From positions 1 to 53,105 of the forward strand of contig CAZOWL010000019.1 of NCBI GenBank assembly GCA_964583605.1: a DNA stretch of 53,105 nt, written 5' to 3'. Both the position numbers and the translations under genes were made by a program. This stretch comes from CAZOWL01 sp964583605. Its GTDB lineage: Bacteria; Pseudomonadota; Gammaproteobacteria; Chromatiales; Chromatiaceae. Positions 17,076 through 26,598 of the stretch are shown here, in pieces. A model generated the notes under the pieces. That model did not search any database. It was given only the letters and a program-made list of their open reading frames with translations, and had not been told where the DNA came from. Within the stretch, counting starts at the first letter, position 1; each line of letters starts with the position of its first letter.

Positions 17076-18977
17076 CTATCGAGGATGCGACTCGATCTGT
17101 TCCTGGAAGGCCGCAAACATCAACAGGCTCCAGATCCCTGCGCTGAAATCGCGCATACCTGACTCGTGTTGCTCGACGATCCAGCGAAGCTGTCCGGCAT
17201 CGAACCAGCCCGTGTCAACCATACGAGGGCTCAGCAATGCGGCTCGCACCTTCTCTCTCAGAGGGCCCCTGAACCAGGCGGCTAAAGGCACCGCAAAACC
17301 CATTTTCGGACGATAGAGGGTTTCCCTCTCGAGGTAGGGCTCCAGCGCCTGCTTGAATACGAGCTTGCCTTCCCCCCCCGCCAATTTCATCTCAGGGGGC
17401 AATCCCGAGACCCAATCGAGCAGCTCATGATCGAGAATCGGAACGCGCACCTCGAGCGCGTGGGCCATACTCGCGCGGTCGACCTTTGTCAGAATATCGC
17501 CTGGCAGGTAGGTCTTCATATCCAGGTATTGCACGCGCGAGAGGGGATGCTCGGGTGCCTGCTCGGCGCAGCGGCGCAGGACCTCAATAGCCCTATAGCC
17601 TTGTAGGTCCCGCTTGAAACGGCGCGAAAAGAGCCTCTCGCGGAAGTGGTTGCCCAGCACGGATACGCTATCGAAATAGCCCTGAATCGAGCTCAAAGCC
17701 AGCGCCTGGAGCGTCGACTTGGCGCGAAAGATCTGTGGCGCCCAATCTGCTTTTGGATAGATCGCGCCGGCCAGGCCAAAAAGTGGCCCGCGCATCCACT
17801 GCGGAAACAGCTGGCGCACGCGCTCTTCATAGAGGTGCCAGCGATATCGCCGATAACCAGCAAAGCTCTCGTCGCCCCCGTCACCAGACAGGCACACGGT
17901 AACGCGCTTGCGAGCCAGCTCACACACGCGATACGTAGGCATCGCCGAGCTGTCGGCATAGGGCTCGTCATATAGCGCAGCGAGACGGTCTACGAGCTCG
18001 AAGTCATCCGGATCAACCGAGTCGACATAGTGGTCGGTCCCATAGCGATGCGCCACCCGCTCGGCGAATGCGCTCTCGTTGAACCTCGGATCGCCAAAGG
18101 AGATCGAGCAGGTATTAACAGGTCGGTCAGAGAGCGCAGCCATCATTGCGACCACGGCACTGGAATCGACGCCGCCAGAGAGGAAGGCCCCGAGCGGGAC
18201 TTCGGCGATGAGGCGAATCCTGACGGCCTCACGTAGGCGCTCGATGATCTCACGAGCCGCGTCTGTTGGATCTTCTATCCCATTGGGGCGGAAGGAGACA
18301 TCCCAGTATTGTCGCGGCTTCGATAGGGTCGCCTGGCCACGCCGTACCGTTAGGGTATGACCGGCCGGCAATTTCTTGATCGCTTTGAAGATGCTGCTTG
18401 GGTCCGGCACGTAACCGTAGGCGAAGTAATCCTCGACCGAGCGCGGGTCGATCTCCCGCGACAGCGACGGCTCGACCAGAAGCGCCTTGATTTCTGAGGC
18501 GAACAAGAGCCTTTGGTCAGCCAGTAGCGCATAATGCAGGGGTTTGATGCCTAACCGGTCGCGGGCTAGGAATAGGCTGCTGCGGTTGCGATCCCACAAC
18601 GCGAAGGCAAACATACCCCGGAAGCGGTCGACGCACCGCTCGCCCCATTGCTCCCACGCATGAACGATGACCTCGGTATCGCAGCGGGTCTGAAAGACAT
18701 GGCCCGCTGCGATGAGCTCGTCGGCAAGTGCGCGGAAGTTATAGATCTCGCCGTTGTACACGACAACGACGCTTTGGTCCTCATTGAAGAGCGGCTGATG
18801 GCCTCCAGCCAAATCGATGATTGCGAGACGTCGATGTGCCAGTCCGACACCCGGCTCAACATGCTGGCCGCCAGCGTCCGGGCCCCGGTGGAACTGGACT
18901 TGATTCATGCGTGACAGCAGCCCTTCATCAATCGGTCTGCTCTCACGGATATCCACGATTCCTGCAATTCCGCACAT
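17076..18977 (-). CDS. XrtA-associated asparagine-synthase-like amidotransferase
   Basis: 633-residue glutamine-dependent amidotransferase, the version tied to exosortase A polysaccharide loci. The N-terminal glutaminase domain starts with the nucleophile Cys2 (MCGIAGIVD) and has HRRLAIIDL and NGEIYNF. The C-terminal synthetase domain has the PP-loop LSGGVDSSAVVAMM. It probably amidates a sugar or peptide acid in the exopolysaccharide rather than making free asparagine; this is family knowledge, not visible here. It is the last gene of the locus, 5 bases after the glycosyltransferase stop. Confidence 0.92.
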   Translation of the reverse strand: MCGIAGIVDIRESRPIDEGLLSRMNQVQFHRGPDAGGQHVEPGVGLAHRRLAIIDLAGGHQPLFNEDQSVVVVYNGEIYNFRALADELIAAGHVFQTRCDTEVIVHAWEQWGERCVDRFRGMFAFALWDRNRSSLFLARDRLGIKPLHYALLADQRLLFASEIKALLVEPSLSREIDPRSVEDYFAYGYVPDPSSIFKAIKKLPAGHTLTVRRGQATLSKPRQYWDVSFRPNGIEDPTDAAREIIERLREAVRIRLIAEVPLGAFLSGGVDSSAVVAMMAALSDRPVNTCSISFGDPRFNESAFAERVAHRYGTDHYVDSVDPDDFELVDRLAALYDEPYADSSAMPTYRVCELARKRVTVCLSGDGGDESFAGYRRYRWHLYEERVRQLFPQWMRGPLFGLAGAIYPKADWAPQIFRAKSTLQALALSSIQGYFDSVSVLGNHFRERLFSRRFKRDLQGYRAIEVLRRCAEQAPEHPLSRVQYLDMKTYLPGDILTKVDRASMAHALEVRVPILDHELLDWVSGLPPEMKLAGGEGKLVFKQALEPYLERETLYRPKMGFAVPLAAWFRGPLREKVRAALLSPRMVDTGWFDAGQLRWIVEQHESGMRDFSAGIWSLLMFAAFQEQIESHPR

Positions 18978-18982
18978 TCGCT

Positions 18983-20266
18983 TTATCGCCCCGGATTCGG
19001 GCCGAACAGGAGCCGATCGTAGAGCCCTACATAGCCCTCGACCATACGGTCAATACTGAATTCCGACTCAGCGCGCCGGCGACTGCACTCCGAATGGGCT
19101 CGCAGTAGGGCGGGATCGGCCGCGTAACACTCCAGCCGATCGACGATCGCCGCCGCGTCCCGACGGGGAACCAGGAAACCGTTCTCACCCTCGACGACGA
19201 GCTCGCTGTTGCCACCAACATCCGTCGCTATGACGGGGAGTCCGGATGCCATGGCCTCCAGGATGGTATTGGAGATGCCCTCCCCCAACGACGGCAAGAC
19301 GAAGATGTCAAGGGCGCGGTAGCAGGCAGGAACATCATGGCGCCTACCCGCCATCCACACCGAGTCACTGACACCGGCACCTGCAAGTAGGGCGACAATC
19401 TGCTCATGCAGCGAGCCGTCTCCAACGATGACCAATCGAAAACGCTCCTTGCCATCGGGATACCGCCCCACGAGATCGATAAAGGCCCGCGCCAGGCTCA
19501 ATTGATCCTTCACCGGCTCCAGCCGACCCACGGTGCCGATCACTAAGGGCCTGCCCGCGATGAACTCGGGCGGAAGAACCTCCGCCCTGTCCTCACGGCT
19601 CCCTGCTGGATGGTATCGCGCAACGTCGACACCATTGCAGATCCTGGAGATCTTCCGGGGCGGCACGCGGACCTCCCGGCGCAGGTATGCCTCCAAACTG
19701 GAGGACAGCGGGACATAACGATCCACCAAGGGCCGATAGGCGACCCTGAGCCAGCGATACTTTCGGCTGGTGTTGTCCAGATCGTGCACATCGTGACCGT
19801 GCTCACCATGGACACGATGGCGCACGCCAGCCAGAAATGCAGGCAATTGCGCCTCGAGGGTCGCCAGGTTCCGGGTATGCACGAGGTCCGCGCGGAGCCG
19901 CCTCAGCACCTGCCATAAGCGGACAAAGAGTCCAAGGTCCTTGCCCTCTCTTTTGTGCAGCGCGAGAACGGGCACGTCCCTCTCGATCCGCTGGCGGAAA
20001 TCTGCGCTGTAGGATGTGAGACAGACAATGACATGCCGGTAATGCCCGGGCGGAAGCCGATTGATCAAATTGACCAGCCCGTTCTCGAGGCCACCCACAT
20101 CGAGACGATGAATGATATGTGCAATCAGAGGCGGCTCCCTGCCCGACAGCACCCCTCTTGCGCGCTGCGTCGATGTGCCGGCATTCCGTCGTCGCACCCC
20201 GGCAGCTCGCAAGCCTCGTCCGAGGTGGCCCCTACCCTCCGCATCGGCAGATACGCGACTGCTCAT
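18983..20266 (-). CDS. XrtA-associated glycosyltransferase, GT4 type (stp2)
   Basis: 427-residue GT-B fold glycosyltransferase of the kind found beside exosortase A. The N-terminal domain opens with AHIIHRLDVGGLENGLVNLI, and the C-terminal nucleotide-sugar site is EGISNTILEAMASGLPVIAT with the GT4 acid/base pair. The first 46 residues before PLIAHIIHR are Arg-rich and not typical; a GTG at 20152 could be the real start. The ATG at 20266 lies 17 bases after the xrtA stop. It probably adds one sugar during repeat-unit assembly on the cytoplasmic face; donor and acceptor are unknown. Confidence 0.9.
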   Translation of the reverse strand: MSSRVSADAEGRGHLGRGLRAAGVRRRNAGTSTQRARGVLSGREPPLIAHIIHRLDVGGLENGLVNLINRLPPGHYRHVIVCLTSYSADFRQRIERDVPVLALHKREGKDLGLFVRLWQVLRRLRADLVHTRNLATLEAQLPAFLAGVRHRVHGEHGHDVHDLDNTSRKYRWLRVAYRPLVDRYVPLSSSLEAYLRREVRVPPRKISRICNGVDVARYHPAGSREDRAEVLPPEFIAGRPLVIGTVGRLEPVKDQLSLARAFIDLVGRYPDGKERFRLVIVGDGSLHEQIVALLAGAGVSDSVWMAGRRHDVPACYRALDIFVLPSLGEGISNTILEAMASGLPVIATDVGGNSELVVEGENGFLVPRRDAAAIVDRLECYAADPALLRAHSECSRRRAESEFSIDRMVEGYVGLYDRLLFGPNPGR

Positions 20267-20283
20267 CGCTGCTTGTCCAGGTT

Positions 20284-21858
20284 CTACCTTCGCCCGGACG
20301 AAGAACCGTTCCTCGTCACGGCCAGATCTCTCAAACGCGCATCGAGTGCCGGGATCATATCGGCGGCAAAACGCCGCAAGCGCGCCCGCGCGGGCTCGGT
20401 CTTGAGGGACATCGGCGTATACAAAACGATACCGGCCTGCCGGTTTCCCCGACCAAGTAACAACGCCTTGGCTTCATAGATCTTAGCCAGGTACTCGTTC
20501 GACGTATGATGGCCATCGATCCAGTACCAGTGCCAGGTCAACAGACTTTGCTCTTCGGACTGCAGCTTAGCCTCGATCACAGAGAGGACCTTATCGCCGA
20601 GCGGAACCCGGACTGGCTCTTGCCTCGGCATCCTCCAGACGTCGTCCTTCTGCGGTACCATCACGTTCTGCGAATTAACCAGCTCACCCTCGCCACCACC
20701 ATAGAAGGTCAGGTAAAGACCGACCTTGTCGGAACTCTGACGGTAATCCTGCCTCGTATCCATCGTATAGCCGAGATAGCGCGGGACCCAACCCGTCAGC
20801 GACGCCTCCTCGCGCTGCCAGCTCGCGCTGGCTTGAGGAAGCTCGAAATTGCTTAGATCGAGATCCCTGGAGCCACGACCGGAATCGACATACCCAGCGA
20901 GAGCAGGCCAGGCGATCAAGAAGGCCAGCCCTAGCAGAAGCCCACGGTAAGTCGTCGCCCGCGATTCGATGAGGGATGCGGGAGAATGGGTTTCAACTGG
21001 CATGACCGAATCGGCAGTTGTCTTCCGTTCCGCCCAGAGATTACCGATCGCGAATAGGACAAACATAACTAGGCCGAAAAAGACCCAGCCGTAGATCAGA
21101 TGGTCAATGCCGACCGCCAGCTTCATGCCGCTCAGGTGTCCGATCATCACGATGAGGTATGCGCGCATCCCGTTCGCGAGGATCGGTACCACCACAGACA
21201 AAGAGATAAAGGCTACACGGCGCCACAGAGACCGGTAGCTAAGGTAGGCGTAAAGCACCCCAAGAAACACAGAGGCGATCAGGTAACGCAGACCGCTACA
21301 GGCCTCTACGACAGACCAATCTCCGCTGGGAATGCTAAAAAAGGTGCCATCCGAGAATACCGGGATGCCGGTCAACCGCAACATCCCCACGGTGAAGACC
21401 GCAGTGAAGCCCATCAAGGGCTCGATCAGACCCTCGCCAATAGGCACTGCGAAAAACAGGAACCCGAGCGGAAAGGCTAATAGGCGGACGGTCCCCCAAC
21501 CGAGTACAAGCCATACCAACCAGATCACTATGGCTACGGCCGCAAATTGCTCAACAACCAGTACATCCGTTACTCGCGCGGCCAACCAGGCAAATCCCGT
21601 CAAGACAAGCAGGAGAAAAGCCGACAAGTCGGTGCGAAAAGTCGAACAGCTCAGCACGGCCCGCTGCCGCCAGATTAGAAACGCGGCGACCGGGAGCACA
21701 AGAAACCCATGAGCGAAGGTCTCGGAGCGCGACCAAATAGCGACGATACTTTCGAGCGTTGGCCAGAACGAGGCCAACAACACAAGCAGCAAGATACCGA
21801 GCCACGCCAATCTCGTCGAACAACCCATCGCGGAAGCTCCCCCCACTCCCGCACTCAC
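20284..21858 (-). CDS. xrtA: Exosortase A fused to EpsI domain
   Basis: Multi-pass membrane transpeptidase-like protein that recognises PEP-CTERM tails. The exosortase part (about 1-290) has at least seven hydrophobic helices and the catalytic residues C187 (VEACSGLRY), R232 (ANGMRAY) and H253 (GIDHLIYGW). After about residue 300 comes a further membrane helix and an EpsI-like periplasmic domain (about 325-510) ending near HWYWIDGHHTSNEYLAK. The start is GTG at 21858, in a GTGA overlap with the stop of the upstream gene, so translation is coupled. No protein with a PEP-CTERM tail is encoded in the window; targets must lie elsewhere. Confidence 0.95.
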   Translation of the reverse strand: MSAGVGGASAMGCSTRLAWLGILLLVLLASFWPTLESIVAIWSRSETFAHGFLVLPVAAFLIWRQRAVLSCSTFRTDLSAFLLLVLTGFAWLAARVTDVLVVEQFAAVAIVIWLVWLVLGWGTVRLLAFPLGFLFFAVPIGEGLIEPLMGFTAVFTVGMLRLTGIPVFSDGTFFSIPSGDWSVVEACSGLRYLIASVFLGVLYAYLSYRSLWRRVAFISLSVVVPILANGMRAYLIVMIGHLSGMKLAVGIDHLIYGWVFFGLVMFVLFAIGNLWAERKTTADSVMPVETHSPASLIESRATTYRGLLLGLAFLIAWPALAGYVDSGRGSRDLDLSNFELPQASASWQREEASLTGWVPRYLGYTMDTRQDYRQSSDKVGLYLTFYGGGEGELVNSQNVMVPQKDDVWRMPRQEPVRVPLGDKVLSVIEAKLQSEEQSLLTWHWYWIDGHHTSNEYLAKIYEAKALLLGRGNRQAGIVLYTPMSLKTEPARARLRRFAADMIPALDARLRDLAVTRNGSSSGRR

Positions 21859-23057
21859 ACTGCACCCTCCAGTAGCTCAACAAGCTTCGGAAGGCTGGCC
21901 TCCCAAGCCAGATCTCGTTGAACAAGCTCCCGTGCCGAACAACCTATGCCCTCACGACGACCCTTCAGGACGTGCAGCACTTGCATGCCAAACGCATCGG
22001 CGTCATCGGCAAGCAGGACGTCACGCTCGGGCTCAGCGGCAATCCCTTCTAACGCCTGCGATGTTGCGACAACGGCCTTCCCCATCGCCATCGCCTCAAG
22101 CACCTTGTTCTGGATACCGCGAGCAATGCGCAGAGGCACGACAACCACCGACGCATGTTGAAGATACGGCCTTACGTCCGGCACCTGCCCCGTGACCGTC
22201 ACGCCCGGCAGTCGCCCGAGGGCGCGGACCGACGCCGTTGGACCCATGCCGACTATGTAGAAGACAGCATCGGGGTGTCTGCGCCGTACGATAGGCAGCA
22301 CCCGGTGCGCAAACCATGAGGTCCCTTCCTCGTTCGCCCAGTAATCCATCGCGCCGGTGAATACACATACTGTTTCACCGCTGCGATAAGGTGATAGCCG
22401 GTCTTGGCGCGGCGAGAAATACTGTAAATCAACGCCGTTCTTGATCGCCAAGATATTGCCCGTCGTACCCTTGACACCGCGCCGAAACAGTGCAACCTCT
22501 GCATCGGAGACGAACACGCTTGCATCGAAAACTGCGGCCACCTTACGCTCGAAGGCAAAGAGTCGCGTTGCCTCGCGTTGATACACCCAACTCATCGGAA
22601 AGCCTCGCGAGCCGCTATACTGCCGCCACTTGTCCGAATCCACGTCGACAAAGTCAATGACTCGACGCACGCCTTCGAAATTCTTTCCGATGACGTATTG
22701 GGCCATCGCTGAGGAATACACTAATACACGCCTTATGTCGTATTGTCTGCGGACCTCGTCGACCCAGCGAAAGAGGGAGTCTTGCCGATAATACGGGAGT
22801 GTCAGTGCCTCACGTTTGAGGAAGCCGACCAAGCTTCGTAATTTGCCGCCAGATCGAGAAATTTTTCCGAGCCACAGACCCGCGCAATACTGCGCTACGT
22901 CATGCTCGTACTTTCGGTCTCCCTCCCTATCAATAAAGGCACCAAGGTGAACCCGATATCGTTCACTCAAATACTTCAGAATGTGGAACGATCGGATCTT
23001 ATCTCCCTTATTCGGCGGATAAGGGATGCGGTGCACCAGGAAAAGTAGATCCTCCAT
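21855..23057 (-). CDS. XrtA-associated glycosyltransferase, GT4 type (stp1)
   Basis: 400 residues from the ATG at 23057 (MEDLLFLVHRIPYPPNKGDKIR), the family's typical N-terminus. A longer frame overlaps the FemAB gene and is rejected. The GT-B C-terminal half has FTGAMDYWANEEG and IARGIQNKVLEAMAMGKAVVAT, the nucleotide-sugar binding region. It follows the FemAB-like gene after 14 bases and overlaps xrtA by 4. It is expected to act with the second glycosyltransferase of the operon in building the polysaccharide repeat; sugar specificity cannot be read from sequence. Confidence 0.92.
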   Translation of the reverse strand: MEDLLFLVHRIPYPPNKGDKIRSFHILKYLSERYRVHLGAFIDREGDRKYEHDVAQYCAGLWLGKISRSGGKLRSLVGFLKREALTLPYYRQDSLFRWVDEVRRQYDIRRVLVYSSAMAQYVIGKNFEGVRRVIDFVDVDSDKWRQYSGSRGFPMSWVYQREATRLFAFERKVAAVFDASVFVSDAEVALFRRGVKGTTGNILAIKNGVDLQYFSPRQDRLSPYRSGETVCVFTGAMDYWANEEGTSWFAHRVLPIVRRRHPDAVFYIVGMGPTASVRALGRLPGVTVTGQVPDVRPYLQHASVVVVPLRIARGIQNKVLEAMAMGKAVVATSQALEGIAAEPERDVLLADDADAFGMQVLHVLKGRREGIGCSARELVQRDLAWEASLPKLVELLEGAV

Positions 23058-23071
23058 CGAGCGCCGGTCAT

Positions 23072-24115
23072 TCACCCAAGTTTCTTCGCAATCGAAGGCC
23101 CGAGAAGACGACTTATCGGCAAAGGCAGTCGCTGCCACGCATTGATAAAAAGGCGATACTTCGGATTGAGCGGATTCACTTCCGGGACGGCATGCGCACG
23201 AACGAGGTGATACTCATAGCTCATCGGCTCCGGCGTAAACCCCCAGTTGCGCTTGAAGTCGAACGATCCAGTACCGCGCTTACTGCGACCGAAGTCGAAT
23301 ATTCCAATGCCACGCTCCGCCGCACGACGCATCAGCTCCCAATACATGAAGTCGTTGGCCTTGAGCGCGCGCGCAGCGGCCGTACCTCCACCATAATAGG
23401 GGAGTACCTCATCGCGAAAATAGAAGCTGAGCACACCGGCAACAAGATCCTTGTCTCGGTAGACGGTCAACGCCTCGCAATCGTCGCCGAACACATCTTT
23501 GAGCACGCGGAAATACCGCGCCGAGAAGACGGGCGTGCCGAGATTTCTTAAGCTCTCCGAATAGACGCGATAGACGGCGTCCGTTCGCGCTTCGACGCGA
23601 CTTACAAGACCGGCCTGGATACCTTTTCTTACCATAGCCCTCTGCTTGCGCGGAATAGCCCTAAGATTCTCATCAGAATCGGCTACGATCGACTTTCGGA
23701 ACGTGACGTACAGATCCTTGCTTGGCCAATTCAAATGCCGTGGGGCGCGATTCCGCAGCTCGAGGTAGTCGACACCCAGCTCGCCGGCAAGCCGGGTCGC
23801 CTCGGCATCGAGTCGGTCGCATATCTCCCGGGTCGTGCCGATACTGCCACCATAGACGCAGAACGGAGTCGATATCAGACCGCTCCCAAAGATGCGACTG
23901 CGCACGAGGGCGAGAGGCAAGATGCCGCAGATTTCGCCCGAAGATTCCGCAAAGAGGAAATAAGTTTGGTGGCCAAAGGCCCTTTCAATTACCTCTTTCC
24001 AGCCGGCGAGATGGAAGAAGGTAGCGTCCTGAGCGTGTCTTGCGAACCGATCCCAACGCCAGGCATTGTCAGTGCTCAACAGACCAATCTCAAGCGTTAC
24101 AGAAGAGGCGTCCAT
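23072..24115 (-). CDS. FemAB-like acyltransferase, XrtA-associated
   Basis: 347-residue protein with the tandem GNAT fold of FemA/FemB/FmhB peptidyltransferases, of the subfamily restricted to exosortase A loci. Typical segments are DATFFHLAGWKEVIERAFGH near the N-terminus, YYGGGTAAARALKANDFMYW in the second GNAT domain, and FDFGRSKRGTGSFDFKRNWG near the C-terminus. By analogy it may attach an aminoacyl group to the polysaccharide or to a lipid-linked precursor, which would fit with the amidotransferase in the same operon; this is inference. It lies 14 bases after the deacetylase gene. Confidence 0.9.
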   Translation of the reverse strand: MDASSVTLEIGLLSTDNAWRWDRFARHAQDATFFHLAGWKEVIERAFGHQTYFLFAESSGEICGILPLALVRSRIFGSGLISTPFCVYGGSIGTTREICDRLDAEATRLAGELGVDYLELRNRAPRHLNWPSKDLYVTFRKSIVADSDENLRAIPRKQRAMVRKGIQAGLVSRVEARTDAVYRVYSESLRNLGTPVFSARYFRVLKDVFGDDCEALTVYRDKDLVAGVLSFYFRDEVLPYYGGGTAAARALKANDFMYWELMRRAAERGIGIFDFGRSKRGTGSFDFKRNWGFTPEPMSYEYHLVRAHAVPEVNPLNPKYRLFINAWQRLPLPISRLLGPSIAKKLG

Positions 24116-24129
24116 TCCGATTCCAGACC

Positions 24130-25131
24130 TCAGACGAGACGGCGCGCCGAGTACTCGGTACGAGCCGTTGCGTTCACGCCATGAGAGGGGACGGACCTCT
24201 CCGCTCGCGGGAGCCGGTTATCCCGCAGGTAGATACGATCCATCCGATGCCAGTGAAAATCTGCTAGAAGACGTCGCAATCTGGCTTCCGTCCGATGCAA
24301 GTTGAGATAGTGCCGTAAACGCGTCTTGAAAGGTATGTTGCCAATACGCGGTTGCTCAGGGTCTACTTCCCAAGGGTGACAATAAAACACGGCCGCGACC
24401 CCTTCGCCCCGATTAACGCGCTCGATTGCCCAGCGGGACAACATGTAAGGAAAGAGCCGAAAATATCCCCCACCACCGCACGGGAAACGTTGTTTCCCAA
24501 GCTCGAGTGTTGTTATCGGGACCTCGATAAACCCTTGATCACCACGAATGGGACAGAAAGGGAGACGCGGAGCGGTCGGGCTGCCATACAGATCGTGCCG
24601 TATCGGATAGATGCTCGAGCTGTAGTGATACCCGGCTTCCCGCAATTCCGCATGCGCCCAAGTATTTGATGCCTCGATGGAATAGCTCGCCGCACGGTAT
24701 CCCAGAACTTGGACACCACCAACATCTTCGAGCAGGCCTTTCGTCCGCCGAATGTCCTCGCCAAATGCGCCCCGATTTTGTTCCGCCACTCGCGTGTGGT
24801 CATAGCCGTGACTGGCCAATTCATGCCCTTCCGACACGACGCTGCGTACAATTTGTGGGAAACGTTCGGCGATCCAACCCAAGGTGAAGAAAGTGGCCTT
24901 GACCGACTGCTCCTCCAAAAGCCCGAGAATAACCTCCATGTTTCTTTCGACTCGGCATGGCATAGATTCCCAGGCACTGCGCCTGACGTGTCGTTCGAAA
25001 GCCGAAACCTGGAAATAATCCTCTACGTCAACCGTAAAGGCATTGACAACAGACGGCGACGCCCCGCCGACATTGCCTGTGCGCGCGTGCCAATTGGTCT
25101 CGGTGAGCCCTGTCGGTGGGTCTGGTGCCAT
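24130..25131 (-). CDS. XrtA-associated polysaccharide deacetylase
   Basis: NodB-type carbohydrate esterase (CE4), 333 residues from the ATG at 25131; a TTG at 25143 overlapping the previous stop is the alternative. The motifs are FTVDVEDYFQVSAF (catalytic Asp-Asp), SHGYDHTRV (metal His pair), LGYRAASYSI and, near the end, VFYCHPWEVDPEQPR. It has no signal peptide, so it probably works on a precursor in the cytoplasm or is exported by another route. It should remove acetyl groups from N-acetylhexosamines of the exopolysaccharide. The gene sits 8 bases downstream of the outer-membrane protein gene. Confidence 0.93.
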   Translation of the reverse strand: MAPDPPTGLTETNWHARTGNVGGASPSVVNAFTVDVEDYFQVSAFERHVRRSAWESMPCRVERNMEVILGLLEEQSVKATFFTLGWIAERFPQIVRSVVSEGHELASHGYDHTRVAEQNRGAFGEDIRRTKGLLEDVGGVQVLGYRAASYSIEASNTWAHAELREAGYHYSSSIYPIRHDLYGSPTAPRLPFCPIRGDQGFIEVPITTLELGKQRFPCGGGGYFRLFPYMLSRWAIERVNRGEGVAAVFYCHPWEVDPEQPRIGNIPFKTRLRHYLNLHRTEARLRRLLADFHWHRMDRIYLRDNRLPRAERSVPSHGVNATARTEYSARRLV

Positions 25132-25139
25132 TGGACGGA

Positions 25140-26549
25140 TCAATCCCAGGTCGTTCGGAATGCCGCCGTGATCCGATTCTCCGTGTAGTCATCGCCATCA
25201 CGGAAACGATAGCCGAAATCAATGTTGCTGCGTGGCGATAATCGCCGACTCAAACCCACATCAAACGTCGTATCCATGCGCTCCTCCTCATCCGTTCCTG
25301 GTGCGTCAGTCTCTTCACGTCGGTCCCAACTTAAGCCAATGCGCGCCGTCGTGAGCCCGGTCAAGCGGCGGGACCCAAATAATCGCGCTGTCCATGTCGT
25401 CGTTTCATCGTTTGAGTCTTCGTATTCCCGCATCGTGTAGCCAACAGCACCGCCGACCGTGCTCCGTCTCGTTGCGATTGTGTACGTCGCGCGAAACCGA
25501 TCGCTGATGAACACGGACGAGGTCGGTCGCGCTGAATCAACAGGCACGTCCTCGCTGACGCCGGTCTCCGGGATGATCGGCTCTCCGAAGGCGTCTTCGA
25601 AAACAAAGACGTCAGATTCCAACCGGTCAGTCCGCGCCGTAGCGCGATCCCTGACATAGCTCGCTGTGAGGACTGAGCGCTTCCAACGGTGCGAGAAATC
25701 CATCGTCGGCACCGACCCGAAGTAACGCTCCCCGGTACCCAGCCTAAGCGAAGTTCGTGGAGTTGGTGTCCAAGTCAGCGAGGCCGTCCAGAACTCACCA
25801 CTTGTTTCACTGAATGACTCAAACTCGTCATCGTCGTACCCGACGGACCCGTCTACTCGCCACCGCTCGTTAAGCTCATAACCGAGCAACCCTGCTATGC
25901 TGCGAAAACGGTCATCCGGACTATCCTCGTACTGAACAAGCCGGTAATCACCTATCACACCCCAGGAGAGATTCCCAAATCTTGGGCCACTCAACAACTC
26001 GACGGACGTCCCGTATCCGATGCTGCCATCGCCCTCCTCTTCGTAGAGCACGCCGTCGTTGACGAAACGGACAGCGAACGTGGCGTACCCTCCAAAACGA
26101 TTGATGTAGCTTGGTGCGATGCTGTAAGACGCGGTGGTTTGCAAATTATCCGTAACGTTTGCTGCGTCACCACCCGCGGGGCCTAATGGGTCAATCAGGT
26201 TCTGCCGCACTGAGATCCGCGTGTCCAAGAACAGATGATCTTTGTAAAGCTCCGCACGACCGTTCGCCTGCAGCCGGTTATTGAACCGATCACTTTCATC
26301 GCTGACGAGGTAATTGATGTACTGAAGGGAATAAGCTAGATCCAGCTCCAAGCGCCGGCCTCTACCCGTGAAAACTATGCCCGGAACGAACTCCACGAAG
26401 AAGGCATCCTCGGTGTCGCTGTCCTCCAGTTTCAGGTTATCAGTGTAGCTGCCCCTCACTGTCAACTGCCGCGAAGCGTTCCAATCGGCAGCCATTATCG
26501 GGCCATTCGCCGCTGCCAGCACTGCGACCAGAAACGCTGTCCGCCTCAT
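25140..26549 (-). CDS. XrtA-associated outer-membrane beta-barrel protein
   Basis: 469 residues from the ATG at 26549, with a signal peptide MRRTAFLVAVLAAANGPIMA. A longer frame runs back into the kinase gene and is rejected. The mature part consists of alternating strands with aromatic girdles (for example ELDLAYSLQYINYL, YATFAVRFVNDG, NIDFGYRFRDGDDYTENR) and ends RITAAFRTTWD, close to a C-terminal beta-signal. This matches the PEP-CTERM-system-associated outer-membrane protein family. It may form the export channel for the polysaccharide through the outer membrane or hold the complex there; the role is inferred from genomic association. Confidence 0.88.
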   Translation of the reverse strand: MRRTAFLVAVLAAANGPIMAADWNASRQLTVRGSYTDNLKLEDSDTEDAFFVEFVPGIVFTGRGRRLELDLAYSLQYINYLVSDESDRFNNRLQANGRAELYKDHLFLDTRISVRQNLIDPLGPAGGDAANVTDNLQTTASYSIAPSYINRFGGYATFAVRFVNDGVLYEEEGDGSIGYGTSVELLSGPRFGNLSWGVIGDYRLVQYEDSPDDRFRSIAGLLGYELNERWRVDGSVGYDDDEFESFSETSGEFWTASLTWTPTPRTSLRLGTGERYFGSVPTMDFSHRWKRSVLTASYVRDRATARTDRLESDVFVFEDAFGEPIIPETGVSEDVPVDSARPTSSVFISDRFRATYTIATRRSTVGGAVGYTMREYEDSNDETTTWTARLFGSRRLTGLTTARIGLSWDRREETDAPGTDEEERMDTTFDVGLSRRLSPRSNIDFGYRFRDGDDYTENRITAAFRTTWD

Positions 26550-26598
26550 CCCTCCCGTCGACGCTCTGGATCTAGACGTCAACCGACACCAGGCTCCA